Positions 45,596 to 58,170 of a DNA stretch of 64,000 bases are shown here, piece by piece (positions within the stretch are counted from its first letter, which is position 1; every line of letters starts with the position of its first letter). The notes below the pieces were generated by a model, which did not search any database, was not told the origin of the DNA, and worked only from the letters and a program-made list of their open reading frames with translations. Source of the stretch: Apricaphanius iberus (taxonomy: Eukaryota > Chordata > Actinopteri > Cyprinodontiformes > Aphaniidae); contig JAPXFQ010002151.1 in NCBI GenBank assembly GCA_028564705.1, positions 620,001 through 684,000 on the forward strand. Direction: 5' to 3'. A program made the translations under genes and the position numbers.

Positions 45596-47297
45596 TAGCC
45601 TAAGCAAAGAGACCCAGACCTCCCTCTCCCCGGCTACTTGGGCCAGGTCCTCGGGAGGAATCCCGAGGCGTTCCCAGGCCAGCTGGGAGACATAATCCCT
45701 CCAGCGAGTCCAGGGTCTTCCCCTAGGTCTCCTCCCGGTGGGACGTGCCCAGAACATCTCACCAGGGAGGCGTCCAGGAGGCATCCTGACCAGATGCCCG
45801 AGGCACCTCAACTGGCTCCTCTCGATGTGGAGGAGCAGCGGCTCTACTCTGAGCCCCCTCCGGATGACCGAGCTTCTCAGCCTATCTCTAAGGGAGAGCC
45901 CAGCCACCCTATGGAGGAAACTCATTTCAGCCGCCTGTATCCGCAATCTCGTTCTTTCGGTCACCAACCAGCGTTCGTGACCATAGATGAGGGTAGGAAC
46001 GTAGATCGACCAGTAAATTGAGAGCTTTGCCTTGCGGCTCAGCTCTCTCTTTACCACAACAGAACGGTACAGTGCCCGCATAACTGCAGACGCCTTACCA
46101 ATCCATCCATCGATCTCCCGCTCCATTTTTCCCTCATTCCTGAACAAGACTCCCAGATACCTAAACTCCTCCACTTGAGCAAGGACCTCATCCCCGACCC
46201 GGAGAAGGCACTCTACCCTTTTCCGGCTCAAGACCATTGTCTCGGATTTGGAGGTGCTGATCCTCATCCCAGCCGCTTCACACTCGGCTGCGAACCGCTC
46301 CAACGAGAGTGTAGATCACGTTCGGATGAAGCCAACAGGACCACATAATCTGTGAAAAGCAGAGACCCGATCCTGAGGTCACCAAAACGGATCGCCTCAA
46401 CACCTTGGCTGCGCCTAGAAATCCTGTCCATAAACATTATGAACAGGACCGGTGACAATGGGCAACCTTGGCGGAGTCCAGCTCTCACCGGAAATGAGTC
46501 CGACTTACTGCCGGCAATGCGAACCAGACTCTGACACCGTTCATACAGGGACCTAACAGCCTGTATCAAAGGGCCTGGTACCGCATACTCCCGGAGTATC
46601 CCCCACAGGACACCCCGAGGGACACGGTCGACCGCCTTCTCCAAGTCCACAAAGTACATGTAGACCGGTTGGGCGAACTCCCACGCACCCTCCAGGACCC
46701 TGCCATGGGTGTAGAGTTGGTCCAGTGATCCACGGCCAGGACGAAAACCGCATTGTTCCTCCTGAATCCGAGGTTCGACTATCCGTCGGACCCTCCTCTC
46801 CAGAACCCCCGAATAGACCTTACCATGGAGGCTCAGAAGTGTGACTCCCCTATAGTTGGAACACACTCTGTGGTCCCCCTTTTTAAAGAGGGGGACCACC
46901 ACCCTGGTCTGACAATCCAAGGGAACTTCCCCCGATGTCCATGCAATATTGCAGAGCTGTGTCAACCAACACAGCCCTACAACATCCAGAGCCTTGAGGA
47001 ACTCCGGCCGAATCTCATCCACCCCCGGTGCCTTGCCACCAAGGAGCTTTTTAACAACCTCGGTGACTTCAGCACCAGAGATTGGAGAGCCCATCCCAGA
47101 GTCCCCAGACTCTGCTTCCAAACAGGAAGGCGTGTCGGTGGGATTGAGGAGGTCTTCGAAGTATTCCATCCACCGACCCAAAACGTCCCGCGTTGAGATC
47201 AGCAGCACACCGCCCCCACTGTAAACAGTGTTGGTGGCAGACCGCTCCCCCCCCCGAGACGCCGGATGGTGGACCAGAATCGCTTCGAAGCCATGTC
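45596..47297 (-). pseudogene. Rex3/RTE-type LINE, reverse transcriptase with dead catalytic box
   Basis: The minus strand encodes the reverse transcriptase and C-terminal part of an RTE-clade polyprotein. 47208-46264 reads RVVVPLFKKGDHRVCSNYRG, EEQCGFRPGRGSLDQLYT, YFVDLEKAVDRVPRGVLW and GLRQGCPLSPVLFIMFMD. The catalytic box reads FTDYVVLLASS instead of FADDVVLLASS, with Tyr at 46345-46347 in place of the second aspartate, and AFDRV is now AVDRV. A frame change near 46290 leads to RFAAECEAAGMRISTSKSET, QVEEFRYLGVLF, LSIYWSIYVPTLIYGHE and TGRRPRGRPWTRWRDYVSQL. The sequences around 46452-46473 and 46890-46910 match the two sites I know as the standard Rex3 typing sites. The endonuclease is missing (5' truncation near 47297). 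Confidence 0.85.
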
Positions 47298-47515
47298 TTG
47301 GAGGATTGTAGGTTCAATTCCTGGTTCTTCCTGTTGCATGTTGATTCGCCCCTATGCAAAGCAGATGACTCCAAGTTGCTGACAGAGCTCACTATCGGTG
47401 TATGAATGTGTGCATGTTTATATGAAAGGGGGAATGTGGTTCCAGTGTAAAGTATTTTGAGTTTTCAGCATGACTAGAAAAGGGCTATATAAGTTCAGTC
47501 CATTTACCATATGAT
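47298..47515 (+). mobile_element. Retroposon 3' tail fragment
   Basis: GGTTCAATTCCTGG (box B-like) near 47310 is followed by TGTATGAATGTGTGCATG, AAAGTATTTTGAG and AAAAGGGCTATATAAGTTCAGTCCATTTACC, a tail common to a fish retroposon family. No duplication is visible. Abuts the truncated Rex3 end. Confidence 0.5.
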
Positions 47516-47830
47516 ACCATATTGATAGTGGAATTTTCAACAGTCCAGCAGAAGCTCAGATTAATCGCTACCACTAATAGGTCAATTGTAGTAAGTTAAC
47601 AGTATTCTCTTCTTGTAAATTGCTAACCTTCCTCTGTGTCTTTTGGATTTGTCAATTTCACCTGCCATGTTATAAATTAATCAACATTCAGTCAGTGGTG
47701 GGTGGTACAGATGTTTTTGCTTTATCTTCAAGCGATTCCAAATAGCATTGAACGTACTGTTATCGTCTATTTACAAGTGAATGAGATGTAGTGTGTGGAC
47801 CGTCCTTTAAGTAATATCTGTATCGGTGTA
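47516..47830. other. Unique stretch, nothing recognised
   Basis: AT-rich, no frame or repeat termini. Confidence 0.4.
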
Positions 47831-48440
47831 CCGCTGCATTCAGACCAACCCCATGCGTCAGCGTCAGTTGCGGCAAGATTACATGTAAAGTCTATGATAG
47901 AGTACGTCAGATGTCCGTCAAAGTCTCTGCGGTGCTTTGTGTACGTTGGCTCTGTTAACTTCACTTGCGTTACATACAGCAACGCAGTAATGCAGCAACG
48001 CAGAAGTTCAGCTAGTTTAACTTTTGACGGACCCAACGCAGTTAACACAGTGCAACAACCAATCAGAGCGTCTCACTGTAGTTATGTCACTATATATGTA
48101 TCTTGAATGAAACGTGGGTCCAGTGAAAACATTTTTAAAAACGGAGATTTCAAAAATCAGAAATAACACTTACCGAAGTCAGATGGACAGGCGCTCCTAA
48201 AGAGGAACAGAAAACCTGTAGTTGGTGTCCTGGTAGGAGATTTAAGCGCGGGACAGACGGAAGTAGCACTGAAAGTGAACTTCATCCATAAGCAGCTCCT
48301 AGAGCAAATTGTTAAACTCCCCAAACTTAGAACGCATCTGAATAATGGGCGCTGATGCACCCGATGTCAATGTTGTCTAGCTTTATCTAGCAAATAAAGC
48401 CAAGCAACTCTCTCGTTACAATCCAACATAGTTCAGAACG
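47831..48440 (-). mobile_element. PIF/Harbinger-derived element, second copy, right end lost
   Basis: It is collinear and highly similar to 11619-12277, starting at GCTGCATTCAGACCAAC and stopping after GTTCAGAACG, about 130-150 bp before the expected right end. A 33-bp block present in the first copy is deleted near 48246. No TTA duplication is recognisable on the left, consistent with a damaged copy. Confidence 0.75.
48174..48365 (-). pseudogene. Harbinger transposase N-terminal exon, broken (copy 2)
   Basis: Minus-strand frame MDEVHFQCYFRLSR, then ISYQDTNYRFSV and ERLSI, ending TTCG|GTAAGT with the donor GT at 48172-48173. It shares stops with the copy at 11962-12190, so both derive from an already broken exon. 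The internal 33-bp deletion removes part of the block after FRLSR. No downstream DDE exon is present. Confidence 0.6.
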
Positions 48441-49377
48441 CACATTTTGTTTATGTGCAGACTTTGGGAAAAATAACAAATTAGAAATACTTTATCTCAT
48501 TCTAATCCCATTTAACCATGCAGATGATGTAACTATCCAAGCAAATCAAATAGAAACATGCCACTTGTCTAAATAATGCATACAATTCATGAATACGGTA
48601 CTAGTAATTTTAAAGCAACAGTTTTTACATCTTAACTAAAAGGTTTTAAAGACACTGATTTAGCAGGCTATTTTGATTTATTCTGAAGTTCATATAGTAA
48701 TATTGGTATTCTAAACATACATTTGTGAAATAAATTCAAAGGTTTGTCTTTATTTAGGCAAAAATACTTGCCAAGGAAAAAGAATGTTGATTAAATAATT
48801 TTAAAAAAATAGTTTTTTTATCATAAAGCAATAGTGTTACATCCAGTTATGGCTGTAATTGATGAGGAAAATAAGGATAAACTTGGAGGAGCACAAGACA
48901 AATCCTATTATAAGGTAAATACAGATAGACTTTGTTATTCAAGATGTTTGGGTGTGAAATATAGATTGTAAAAGCATTCTTGTCTTTTGTTGTTTTCTCT
49001 TTAGTTTTTTTGTTTTTTATATGTTTGATCTAACTGGACCTTTTTTCTAATTAGTGAAACACTTGAAAAATATTACTTTATTTTACTTAAATCTCAAAGG
49101 GATCTCACCAACCAGAACCTCCCTGAAAGCAACCAAGGAAAAGAGAAATGCACTCATTTATTTTTCCCAAAAAGCTTTTTATCCCCCTCTACACAGCTAA
49201 TTTTTTAATTTAGAATTCAGGACAACACCTTGAACACAGCTGCTTTATAATTCCGACTATAACACCCACTCACACACACATACGCACACACGTGCCAATT
49301 TCATTAAGCAGTTTGCGCCTCTTAACATGGCCTCTCCTGGGTGTAAGCGAACGATTTTCCGTATTAAATGAAGGCAG

Positions 49378-49390
49378 AGGTCAGAGGTCA
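49378..49390 (+). promoter_or_regulatory. Perfect DR1 nuclear-receptor site AGGTCAGAGGTCA
   Basis: Two AGGTCA half sites in direct orientation, spaced by one base, form the DR1 element bound by RXR heterodimers, HNF4 and COUP-TF. It lies in a complex, non-repetitive block. Function is inferred from the motif only. Confidence 0.4.
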
Positions 49391-50561
49391 ACAGCCTAAT
49401 GCCTTATCTCTGATGCACCATGGCCAGCCTTATTACTCAAGGCTTAGAGAATAAATACACACACGCGTGCAGAGGGAGGCATAAATGCATATATTGTTCA
49501 GACAGGGATCCACAATAAAGAGAGCCGGAGGTGAGACTATGGCCTCGGGGCATGTTCAGCATGTGGAGCGGTGCAAGCCAGCCACGTACATCACACACAG
49601 ACTCGCACACACACACATGCACACTCACAACCTCAGTCTCCCATTTGCTTCACACTACCAGTGTTCCAAGCTTACCACTAAAGAAGGAAGATGCCCCATG
49701 GATGAAGATTGGAGGGTCACCTTAATAATGGGACACTGTCCATTCCAGTAATGGTTAGGGGGTAAGGTAGGGTTTGGGTTAGACAAACATGGTGTTACCA
49801 AAATAAGGGTGTGTGTGTGTGTGCGTGTTGTTCCTGTCTATTATTCAAACTGAGGATAATTTTTTTGCCGTTTCAAGTTTTTCACCTGTAAAGTGAGGAC
49901 ATTCTGCCTCTTCCTCACTTTTAGACAGTGACGCCGAGTTGTACTGGCGGGTTTTAGAGGCATGGTGTGAATAAATATTTTTTTAAGGTTAGGATTAGGA
50001 AAAGTATTTGGGTTGGGCAGGATAAAGTCACCAAAATGAATGTATATTATTATTATATTATTGAAAGTCGATAAAAAAACCTCACTATTACTAGCAAGAC
50101 AATAATGTATGTATTGTGGTGGTGACGGTGGGAGGGAGGGCGGTGGGGTTGGGGGGGGTAGGCGTGGTGGTGCTTTGTTAAGGCCTGAATGAGTTGTTGA
50201 TGGGTACAGCAGCTTGGGTCTCTTAGGGGATGAAGAGGGAAGAGGAGGAGGAGGGAGTATGGGTAAGTTGATAATTGCAGGGGAACTTGGACTCAGTCTG
50301 TCAATGTGCACCCCTCCCTTACCATCCCTGTTTAAGCACACGCACACATACCAGCTCTCCCTTTGAAGGGGAGGTCCCGTGATTAGGCCACTTAAACACG
50401 ACACAGACACCCTCATCTGTTTTTGGTGATTTTTTGTATCACAGGCTCTCTGTGTGACTCTGACCTAAACCAAATCCCTGACTTCTTCTCTGTCCAATTA
50501 CATTTCTTCCAGAGTTTCAGTTTTCCAGTCTTTTTATTATCATTTCCTATAACCTCTTTCA

Positions 50562-50639
50562 GCTCTGTGTGCAGTGTGTGTGTGTGTGTGTGTGGGTGGG
50601 TGTGCGTGCGTGTGTGGGTGTGTGTGTGTGTGTGTGTGT
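50562..50639. repeat. (GT)n-rich interrupted microsatellite
   Basis: GT runs broken by GGGTGG and GCGTGC. Confidence 0.9.
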
Positions 50640-50754
50640 CATGGGGGTTGGGTCGGGGGCTCCTGTAAGGACTCAGCTGCCGTTGTATGTGAGGGTGAAT
50701 TACACGCTGTAGTACAGTGTTGACAGGAGCAGCTGGACATCAGTGGGTCATGCA

Positions 50755-50836
50755 TCCGTGTGTGCGTGTGTGTGTGTGTTTGTGTGAGGGTGTGTGTGTG
50801 TGTGCGTGTGTGTGTGGGTGTGTGTGTGTGTGTGTA
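50755..50836. repeat. (GT)n-rich interrupted microsatellite
   Basis: Second GT-rich run about 120 bp downstream of the first, with GCGT and GGGT interruptions. Confidence 0.9.
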
Positions 50837-51329
50837 GCCCAATCTAACACAGAGCTGACACCTTCTGGTCAGTAGGGGCATTAACGGGCTACACAGAGGA
50901 GTTGTTTCTTGGGTCTTTTTTGGGAGTCCTACACATTAAAGCGGTCAAAATTCTCCAGTCACACATTTTTTACGTAATTAATAGATTTAAAAAGGTTAAT
51001 ACTGATGAGCAAACAAATAGGATGGATAGAAAAATAGGGGATGTATGGAAGAGCCAACAAACAAATTATGTGATAGATAGATGGATGGATGGATTGACTG
51101 AAAGAAAAGGTTCCTTAAATATAGATGATTAAATTGTGTACATCGCTTCCACATAATCAGAATAAGTAAATATGATATTATATACCCTCTTTCTCCAAAG
51201 TAAAATTAACATGTTGAAATAACATGTTATTTTTCGGTTGCTGTAACATGAATTTATTGCATAATGTAGTCACATTATTTTTAAGTCATTAAAACAAAAG
51301 TTTTTTTTTCAACATGTTCAGAATTGTTA

Positions 51330-51450
51330 CTTTTACTCAATGTTATTGTGTAATGTGAATGAAAGTTGATGTTTCCCAGGACAGATATTGAAATTAGATC
51401 TTCTGGTTGGAAGGCAATGCACTACCCACTACACCACTGCAGCTACATGT
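51330..51450 (-). mobile_element. tRNA-derived SINE head fragment
   Basis: The complement of 51398-51445 reads GTGGTGTAGTGGGTAGTGC followed by TTGCCTTCCAACCAGAAGATC, a D-arm to anticodon-arm layout seen in fish tRNA-derived SINEs. Box B is decayed (TAATTTCAATATC). The tail is not defined. Confidence 0.45.
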
Positions 51451-54400
51451 AATTTAGCAGAAATCAAAACCTAGGAAACAATGAAAGATGACTCGTTTCT
51501 CAAATTCTTAAATACCCAAAATGGTTTTAATCACATTAAATATTTCTCCTCATGTGGTTCAGAGGTTTTACCTGTGATAACAGGTTTTTTCATATTACTT
51601 AAAACATATATGTTTAGTCAACTAACTGGTAACAGTTAATGCTATTGAAAAACCTTTTAACTTTCTATAAAAAGAGGCAATTTTTTCTAATCTAATTTGT
51701 TGAAGTTTACAAAAAAGTTGGGAATACTTCATAATATTTTCACCATGGGGCTAGAAGGACTGACTCAAAATTGTTGTATTTCTTTAAGGTTTTTTGGCCA
51801 CAATAAACTTTATTTGACAGTGGATTGTACATGGAGGCACAAACAGATACAGCAGGGGATGGTACTCGAACTCAGAAAAGGCTTTTATGAACACCTGCAG
51901 TAATTACTTTGCTACACAATGACTTGGATTTTTTTCTTTTTGGTAAAATGAGACATATGACTTCTTTTCCAGTGTTAACTAAACATGATTATAATTATTT
52001 CAGTAAGACTATTCTTTCACTTTCCACCAAGGCAAGAAAATTGTGTAAATTCAGTATTATTGATAATTGCTTAGATTGTACTTAATCAAATCATGTAAAT
52101 AAGAGAAATATGTATAGATTGTGTACCATTTACTATATTTGTTTTTGTAAATTCAAAGACCTGACAATTACCTTTTCAATTTTTCAGTGTGGATGGATGG
52201 TCTGAAAATCCTTACTGTCTATTTTTTGTATATATTTCTAAATACTCTATATTCATTTTCCATACTTCCTTACTCATCCTGAAAATAAACTTTAGATATT
52301 CTGTAAGAACCTACACCTATAAGAAACAATACTCAGTAAGTCAAAAAATTTTCTTATTTTCCACTAATGTAACTTCTTAGGAGTTAACATATAACTTGGA
52401 ATCATTTCAACTAAAACAACTAACAGTGAAAAGTAAAACATTTTACCTCAACTCACATGTTTCTGAGCCAGGTGGGCTGAATATCTTTGAGAACCTGCTG
52501 CAGCTGTCTCACTTTCACCCCCATCTCATCATGTAAACAAAAATTGACTCCATGATGCTGAATTGGGGACTCAGTTGGGGCTTTACCATCTGCTGAGGGA
52601 CCCTTCCTTCTGTGGCTGAAGCTCTGATTTTTTATGACCCTGTCTGTTTATTTGGTCTCAATAGTTTTGCTGCAGGTTTGATGAACCAAAAGAATTTCAC
52701 AGATAAAATCCCGGTTTTACATAATTTGAGTTTTATACTGTACATTCAAGTAATTTCTATTAAAATAAAAATAGTTTGGATGATTCATGTTAGCAATAAT
52801 GAAATTTGAAGGGCAAGGTTTAAATCCAGAAAAAAAAAACTTTAGAGGGGAGGAGGTACGAAGTAATGAGTGTGGAGAAGCGTGCTGGTGGTGCGGCCAG
52901 AGACAGAGTTTTGTCACTGCAATCTCACACTCTACCTCTGTAATGACTCGCCTGGAGGCACAAATGATTTCCTCCACTGGTGTTACTGTTGCTGGAGTCG
53001 TCACAAATTCAAGAGAGAGGTTTCAGAAAGAGCAGCATTGCAGGACATGAGGTTTGGGCAAAAGGGGATTTGGAAGGAGAAAAAATATCCAAAATAAAAT
53101 AATGGACATGATTTATTATGTATCTTTCTTGAAAATCTATGAGGGATTCAATATAAAATGTGGGTGGGTTTGCTTTTAGCTTCCCCTGCAGCGGATCAGA
53201 TGAGTTTTGGGGTCATTTGCTGTGCTGGGACTACTATAATTGCTGTACATCTGCAGTTATATGCCCTAATTTTTAATGTGCAAACCTTAAGAATTGCACC
53301 ACAGTCCACCTTTTCTTATTTCTACCAGCTGTGTGTGGCTCCTTCTCCTTTGCTGCCCAGGGGACTTAAAGGGTCATAAAGACATCATCATATTTGAGGT
53401 AAGAGTACAAAAAACAGGGATGACATTACAATCTATCTATAAGTCACTTCTTTGTGGATCTAAGCGCAGCTGAATCAACACAAATTGCAGAGAAAGATGA
53501 AGCCATAACCACAGAACAGCCAAGCAAATATTACATTTCTTTTTGTTGATCTGCAGTTTTTTAAGTTTTTATCAAGCTTTTGTAATACAAACAGACAAAA
53601 TATGCACAAATGATTTAGGTGTTTATTAAATAGAGGTTACTTTCCTGAACATTTCTGAAGTGGACAGTGTATGTTTAATCCAGATGTGGTTATTTTTTGG
53701 AACCTCTGGTTTCTAAAAACTATTGCCATTTGACAAACTGAAATTTTTTTTTCCACTTTTATGTGTCCTAGACTTTTTCAGGAATAACCTTTTGTGTGGT
53801 GAGACCTTGCAATATCAGAATTTCAGAACATTTCTCAACATGTGACTTCATCTCAGAAATATAGTGTAAACTAATATTAGGGGTTGTGGATATCTATCTT
53901 CCCAACTCTTCTTTTGAAAGGAAGTACTACTTAAGTGCTCCTTTAGTGAGATGGAGTTGGCTACTAAAAACATGAAAGTGGTCCTACAAAGCAAAACCAC
54001 ATTCATCTTGTTGTTGTTGTTTATTTTAGGCAGCTTGGGGTGTCAAATGTAACACTCCATCTCCAACCTGCTTTCCTATGCAAATTCATAATATTGTAAT
54101 TGCTGTGGAAAAAACGGGCCAGTCTGGGCAAAGCTCTAACGCTTCATAGACCCATAAATACACCACCTTAAATGTCCATATCCCAGCCCACTTCAGCGTC
54201 TCCAGTATGTAACTGTTGGTTAAAGAACTATTAAGCCTATCATCGTAAGGCCTTCAGGGTAATCCACCCAATCAACATGCAGTTCATTTAACATTTATGA
54301 GTGATAAACCAGTTTTTGGCCTTTATTATGGGGCAGTATTTGGCCATACATCAGTGCTACTTGGCCATTTTCAGTCCCAACAAATTTTCGTATGCTAAAA

Positions 54401-54458
54401 AAAAGTAGCTTAAAGAACATTTTCCAAATGTCAAAGGTTTATGTAAAACGCCTTATGG
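51451..54458. other. Long unique stretch, no gene supported
   Basis: AT-rich with frames at 52612-52809, 52717-53097 and 53158-53379 lacking domains or clear splice sites. Confidence 0.4.
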
Positions 54459-55179
54459 CAGTGGTCCCCAACCTTGTATTTCACCACAGACCAGTTTAAT
54501 ATCAGACAATATTTACATGGATCGGTTAAACAACCAATATAAAAGAATATTTTAAAATGTAACAATAATATAAATCAAATGTTTACTCTTTAACTTTATT
54601 AGGGTTTCTGTCACATTGCACCAACAACACGAGTAACATCCTGATCTCTAACACTGTCTTGTCACTATGGTAACAATTTAAACATGCCTTTAAAATAAGA
54701 TTTACCACAAAACCAAACTGCATGAAAAATACAGCTCAACATAAAGCTAAACTATTCGGAGCCCAGTGGGTGTTTCTCTGCAACAAGACAGTCCTGTCTG
54801 GGGCAGTTATAAAGACGCCATTGCCTCATTAGAAAGCTGATTGCCACAGCAGAGCGCGGGCCTGATGTCATGGCAATTCCATATTTCAAGTATAACACCT
54901 GGTATTGTCTGGTAAATGTAGCTGTCTTTTTAGTGAAAGTTGTATGTTGTCTTCACTAAGCTTTTCCTTCTTTTCAGAGACCTGTTTTTTCATTATTGTG
55001 CAAGTTTGTGGGTTTGTTTTTAGCTGTGAGCTAACAGACAGAATTCGGTCATTTGAAAACCATAATAAAAGTATAGTTCAGAATTGTCCAATAAATAAAA
55101 CGTAAATACTGTAAGTTATTTACTCTGTGTGTCCTGGTACCGTTCAGTTGGTTCTGGGCCCCAGGGATGGGGACCTCTG
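54459..55179. mobile_element. Non-autonomous hAT element
   Basis: The left end CAGTGGTCCCCAACC and the complement of the right end CAGAGGTCCCCATCC match at 13 of 15. This is a familiar hAT terminus. 721 bp, no transposase. The 8-bp flanks (CCTTATGG and CTGTAATG) agree only partly, so the insertion is old. The plus frame 54905-55105 inside it is not a gene. Confidence 0.75.
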
Positions 55180-57461
55180 CTGTAATGCTCTTAAAGTGGA
55201 TGTGTCAGCGCTGACATAAAATGGTTTCCATAATTTAAATTACCGTAACTCTTCAACTGCTTGCGCTACCAACATAAATCAAACTGATTCTGAAAACTGA
55301 GACTGCACTTTCCAGTGTTATTTTATACATTAGGGATCTGTGACATTATTTCCTGTCTGAACCAAGAACAATGGGCTGATGCAATGATTTCAGTGTGTGT
55401 AAATAGCACTAGTTCCTGTAAATATGGTGCTTAATATATGTATAATGGCAATTATTTTAGAGTGTTTTTTTGTATTTTTCTGGTAGTTTTTTTCTGCCGA
55501 AGTTCGTTTTTTCCACGTTGTTTCCTGGAGGTTTGGTTGTTTTGTCATATTTTGTATATAATGGTGGGAATACCACTCAGAAAACATCTCAGGAAGAAAA
55601 AAACTATGTAGATTTACTGAGGAGGATCCAGATATGGACAAAATTTTATTAACTCCACTTTATTTCAATACGTTGTACAGGACTTGTTTATGACTTTAGA
55701 CTGCATTTGCTTCTTATAATTGCTATAATGCCAATAAAGATTTTTCACTGATTATAACATATCTGCATACTTTCATTTTCAAAATGTATGCTACTTTTAT
55801 ATTGTTTTACTAGCGCATGATTTATCAGGTGGATGGGGAGGGGACAAGGGAGAAAGGAGGGGTGATTTTGGATGGGTGTGTAAGAGGTTGGGGTATACAT
55901 CACTTCATCTTTAATTAGCTGTCATCAGCTTCTCTCCTCAGAGGAACTGGAGACTAATAATTAATGATGAAACTCTAAAGGAGAGTCACTGAGATCCTCT
56001 TGCATCCTGCTATGTCTCTGTCACCAGAATCTGTGAAGATGAGTTAATGAAATTTGATTAGACAAAGAGAAGCTTTGGTTTTCTACTGTAAGACATTAAA
56101 GGAAGTTTTAAATTAAACAAATGACCCAAAGGAAGATTGAAAGCCCTTCTCCATTGTTAGCTTGCCAAAGCCCTCCACATTGCTTGTTTGGTGTAAAACA
56201 AGCTATCATTATCTTTTTTAGGCCAGGATCATGGGAGGTGAATCCATCTTTTTTTTACTAGTGTGCCAGTGAAAGCATAGTGATGTTTTAACAAACTCAG
56301 AGTGTCCATGTAGACAAGAGCAGCTAATTAGAGGAGAACACAGTGTAAGCGGCCATATGTGCTCTGGGAAACCAGTCAGCCAACACGCAACAGGAAAGCA
56401 CCACAGGGAGCGAGACGGGATGGAGGGGGGGGTTGGTTCAGGCAGGCGACTGACCAGCTCTAGAGCCAATATGAAGTCGCCATGGTGGCATGTTATGGTC
56501 TCAGCCCCCCAAGCCCCTGGCACTCTTCCCTACAGCCCTGTTTGTACAGGCAGGGAGGGGGTGGAAAACTGCAGGCTTTCCAGACCGCACCGCAACCTGT
56601 CCTCTCTCCAAGACTGGAGCCACTCTGAGATGTTTCTGTGTCTGCTTGTTTTTAAGCTGCTCTTAAGTGCTTTAATTGGATTATCCCTAATGAGTAAACA
56701 AACAACTACAGCAGCAAAATAATAAGCAAATGAATAAATGTGTCATGAATGCTGGATTTCCCCTCCCTGTTCCTTTTTATTCCCTCTATCGCCTCTCACG
56801 GTCCTGCTCCCGTTTTACAAAACCCTTCGCTCATTTAGTTCCTCTCATGTGTAATTATCCTGATTAAGAATGACTCAAAAACACCGCAGCTGGAGTGCAG
56901 TGTGTGTGTGTGTGTGTGTGTTTGTGTGTGTAAGAGAGACAGAGAGAAAGAGACACTTGAATGAGACAGGATGTCTTAAGTGGCTGCTTTGAAGTCCATG
57001 ATTAGCCTGTGATTGCTCCTGTGATTTATTGACAGGGAAGAAAAGAAAGAAAAAAGAGAGGCTGAAACCTTAAGAAGCTGAGAGCAAAAATAAGCAAATG
57101 GAGAATTTTGAAATGACATTTGTGAATTTTGTTAGAACATTGATCTGTGCTGATGACACAGATGCTTATGCCATCTCCTTCTGTTATTGTAAGAGTGAAA
57201 GAGAGGTGAGGAAAGGAGGAGTAACTGAGATGAATGAAGAGGGAGATCAGACAGCAGACAGAGGACATGACTAGTAAAAGGGAAGAAAGGGGTTGAATAG
57301 AGGATGCAAGTGTGTTGTGGATGGAAGAGAAGAAATACATGAAGGAATTTTATTTTAAGAGACTAAGAGAAATGTATTCTTCTCTGGAATAGGAGGAGTA
57401 CGAAGAAGGGGCAAAGGAGAACAATCCAGCCCCCTACATATATACAGTATATATTCACACA

Positions 57462-57492
<31 letters not shown>

Positions 57493-57859
57493 TTGGTCTC
57501 CCACATATGGTGTTTTATATGTAGATTTAGGGTTGAGTTTTTCCTAATCAGAGCACCTTTTTCCACATGTTTGGTATAAGCTCTAAAGCGTGGCATACTT
57601 TAAATTGTACTTCTAAATACTTTTTTCAAAAATGGCTTTTTATTGGTCAATTTACAATAAAGACAAGGATTGTACACCGACTAATAGTTGTAGTCTTACT
57701 ATCATCCTTTACTATTCCAGAGGGGAAATTTGGCTGTAATCACAATAAAGTGATAGATAATGAAAGTACTATGCAGTTTTTGGTACAGTCAGAGTTGAGG
57801 AATGGCCAACTGAGTAGGATAAACTATTTACAGAATATACATGTGCATTAAAAACAGCA
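55180..57859. other. Unique stretch, possible regulatory blocks, no gene
   Basis: 55900-56060 and 56330-56500 are complex non-repetitive blocks with TAATTA-type sites. The plus frame 56357-56722 and minus 57026-57340 have no domain. (GT)n lies at 56900-56928 and a CT/CA run near 57461-57492. Confidence 0.4.
55912..55924 (+). promoter_or_regulatory. Adjacent homeodomain and MEIS-type sites
   Basis: TAATTA (55912-55917) is followed one base later by CTGTCA (55919-55924), the complement of the MEIS/TGIF core TGACAG. A further TAATAATTAATGATG cluster lies at 55955-55969. Such pairing suits HOX-MEIS binding, but chance cannot be excluded in AT-rich DNA. Confidence 0.3.
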
Positions 57860-58170
57860 TGCAATTTACAAGTGAAAAATAGAAACATTGCAAAGGGATG
57901 TGCAATAATAGTAGAAATGTTATCTGAAGTTAGAAAAACAGTACAAATTACACTGGAGATGTAAACATTTGAGTTTGATGGTTCTAGAGTCTAACAGCTG
58001 TTGGTTGGAAGGACCTACAAAATAGTGTTTCTTCATGAACCAAGGATGCAACAGTCTTGACAGGTTCTCACACGTAATCTGTGGAGATTTTCAGCTGCTC
58101 CAGAGTTACCATGGACCTCATTTTGCTTCACTGATTCATTGGAAAGCTGTATTTATGCTGAAAATAAAGT
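57860..58170 (-). mobile_element. Rex1-like LINE 3' fragment
   Basis: The minus strand near 57990-58070 reads LLHPWFMKKHYFVGPSNQQL, a decayed form of the basic C-terminal block of Rex1-like proteins, followed by a 3' UTR in which GTGCAATAATAG and CAATTTACAAGTG motifs recur. No reverse transcriptase is left. Assignment is tentative. Confidence 0.35.

Larger units (their letters stand above)
48441..51329. other. Unique stretch with CA/GT repeats, no gene supported
   Basis: The 191-codon minus frame at 49841-50416 is Pro/Ser-rich low complexity and is not accepted. The segment 49300-49440 is non-repetitive and carries a DR1 site (separate entry). The stretch ends in ordinary AT-rich DNA. Confidence 0.4.

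Noticed and set aside
46870..46902. Hairpin GTGGTCCCCCT/AGGGGGACCAC
   Set aside because: It lies within the conserved Rex3 codons for VVPLFKKGDHR and is explained by coding sequence.
49841..50416. 191-codon Pro-rich minus-strand frame
   Set aside because: Low-complexity composition from G-rich repeats on the opposite strand, without domains.
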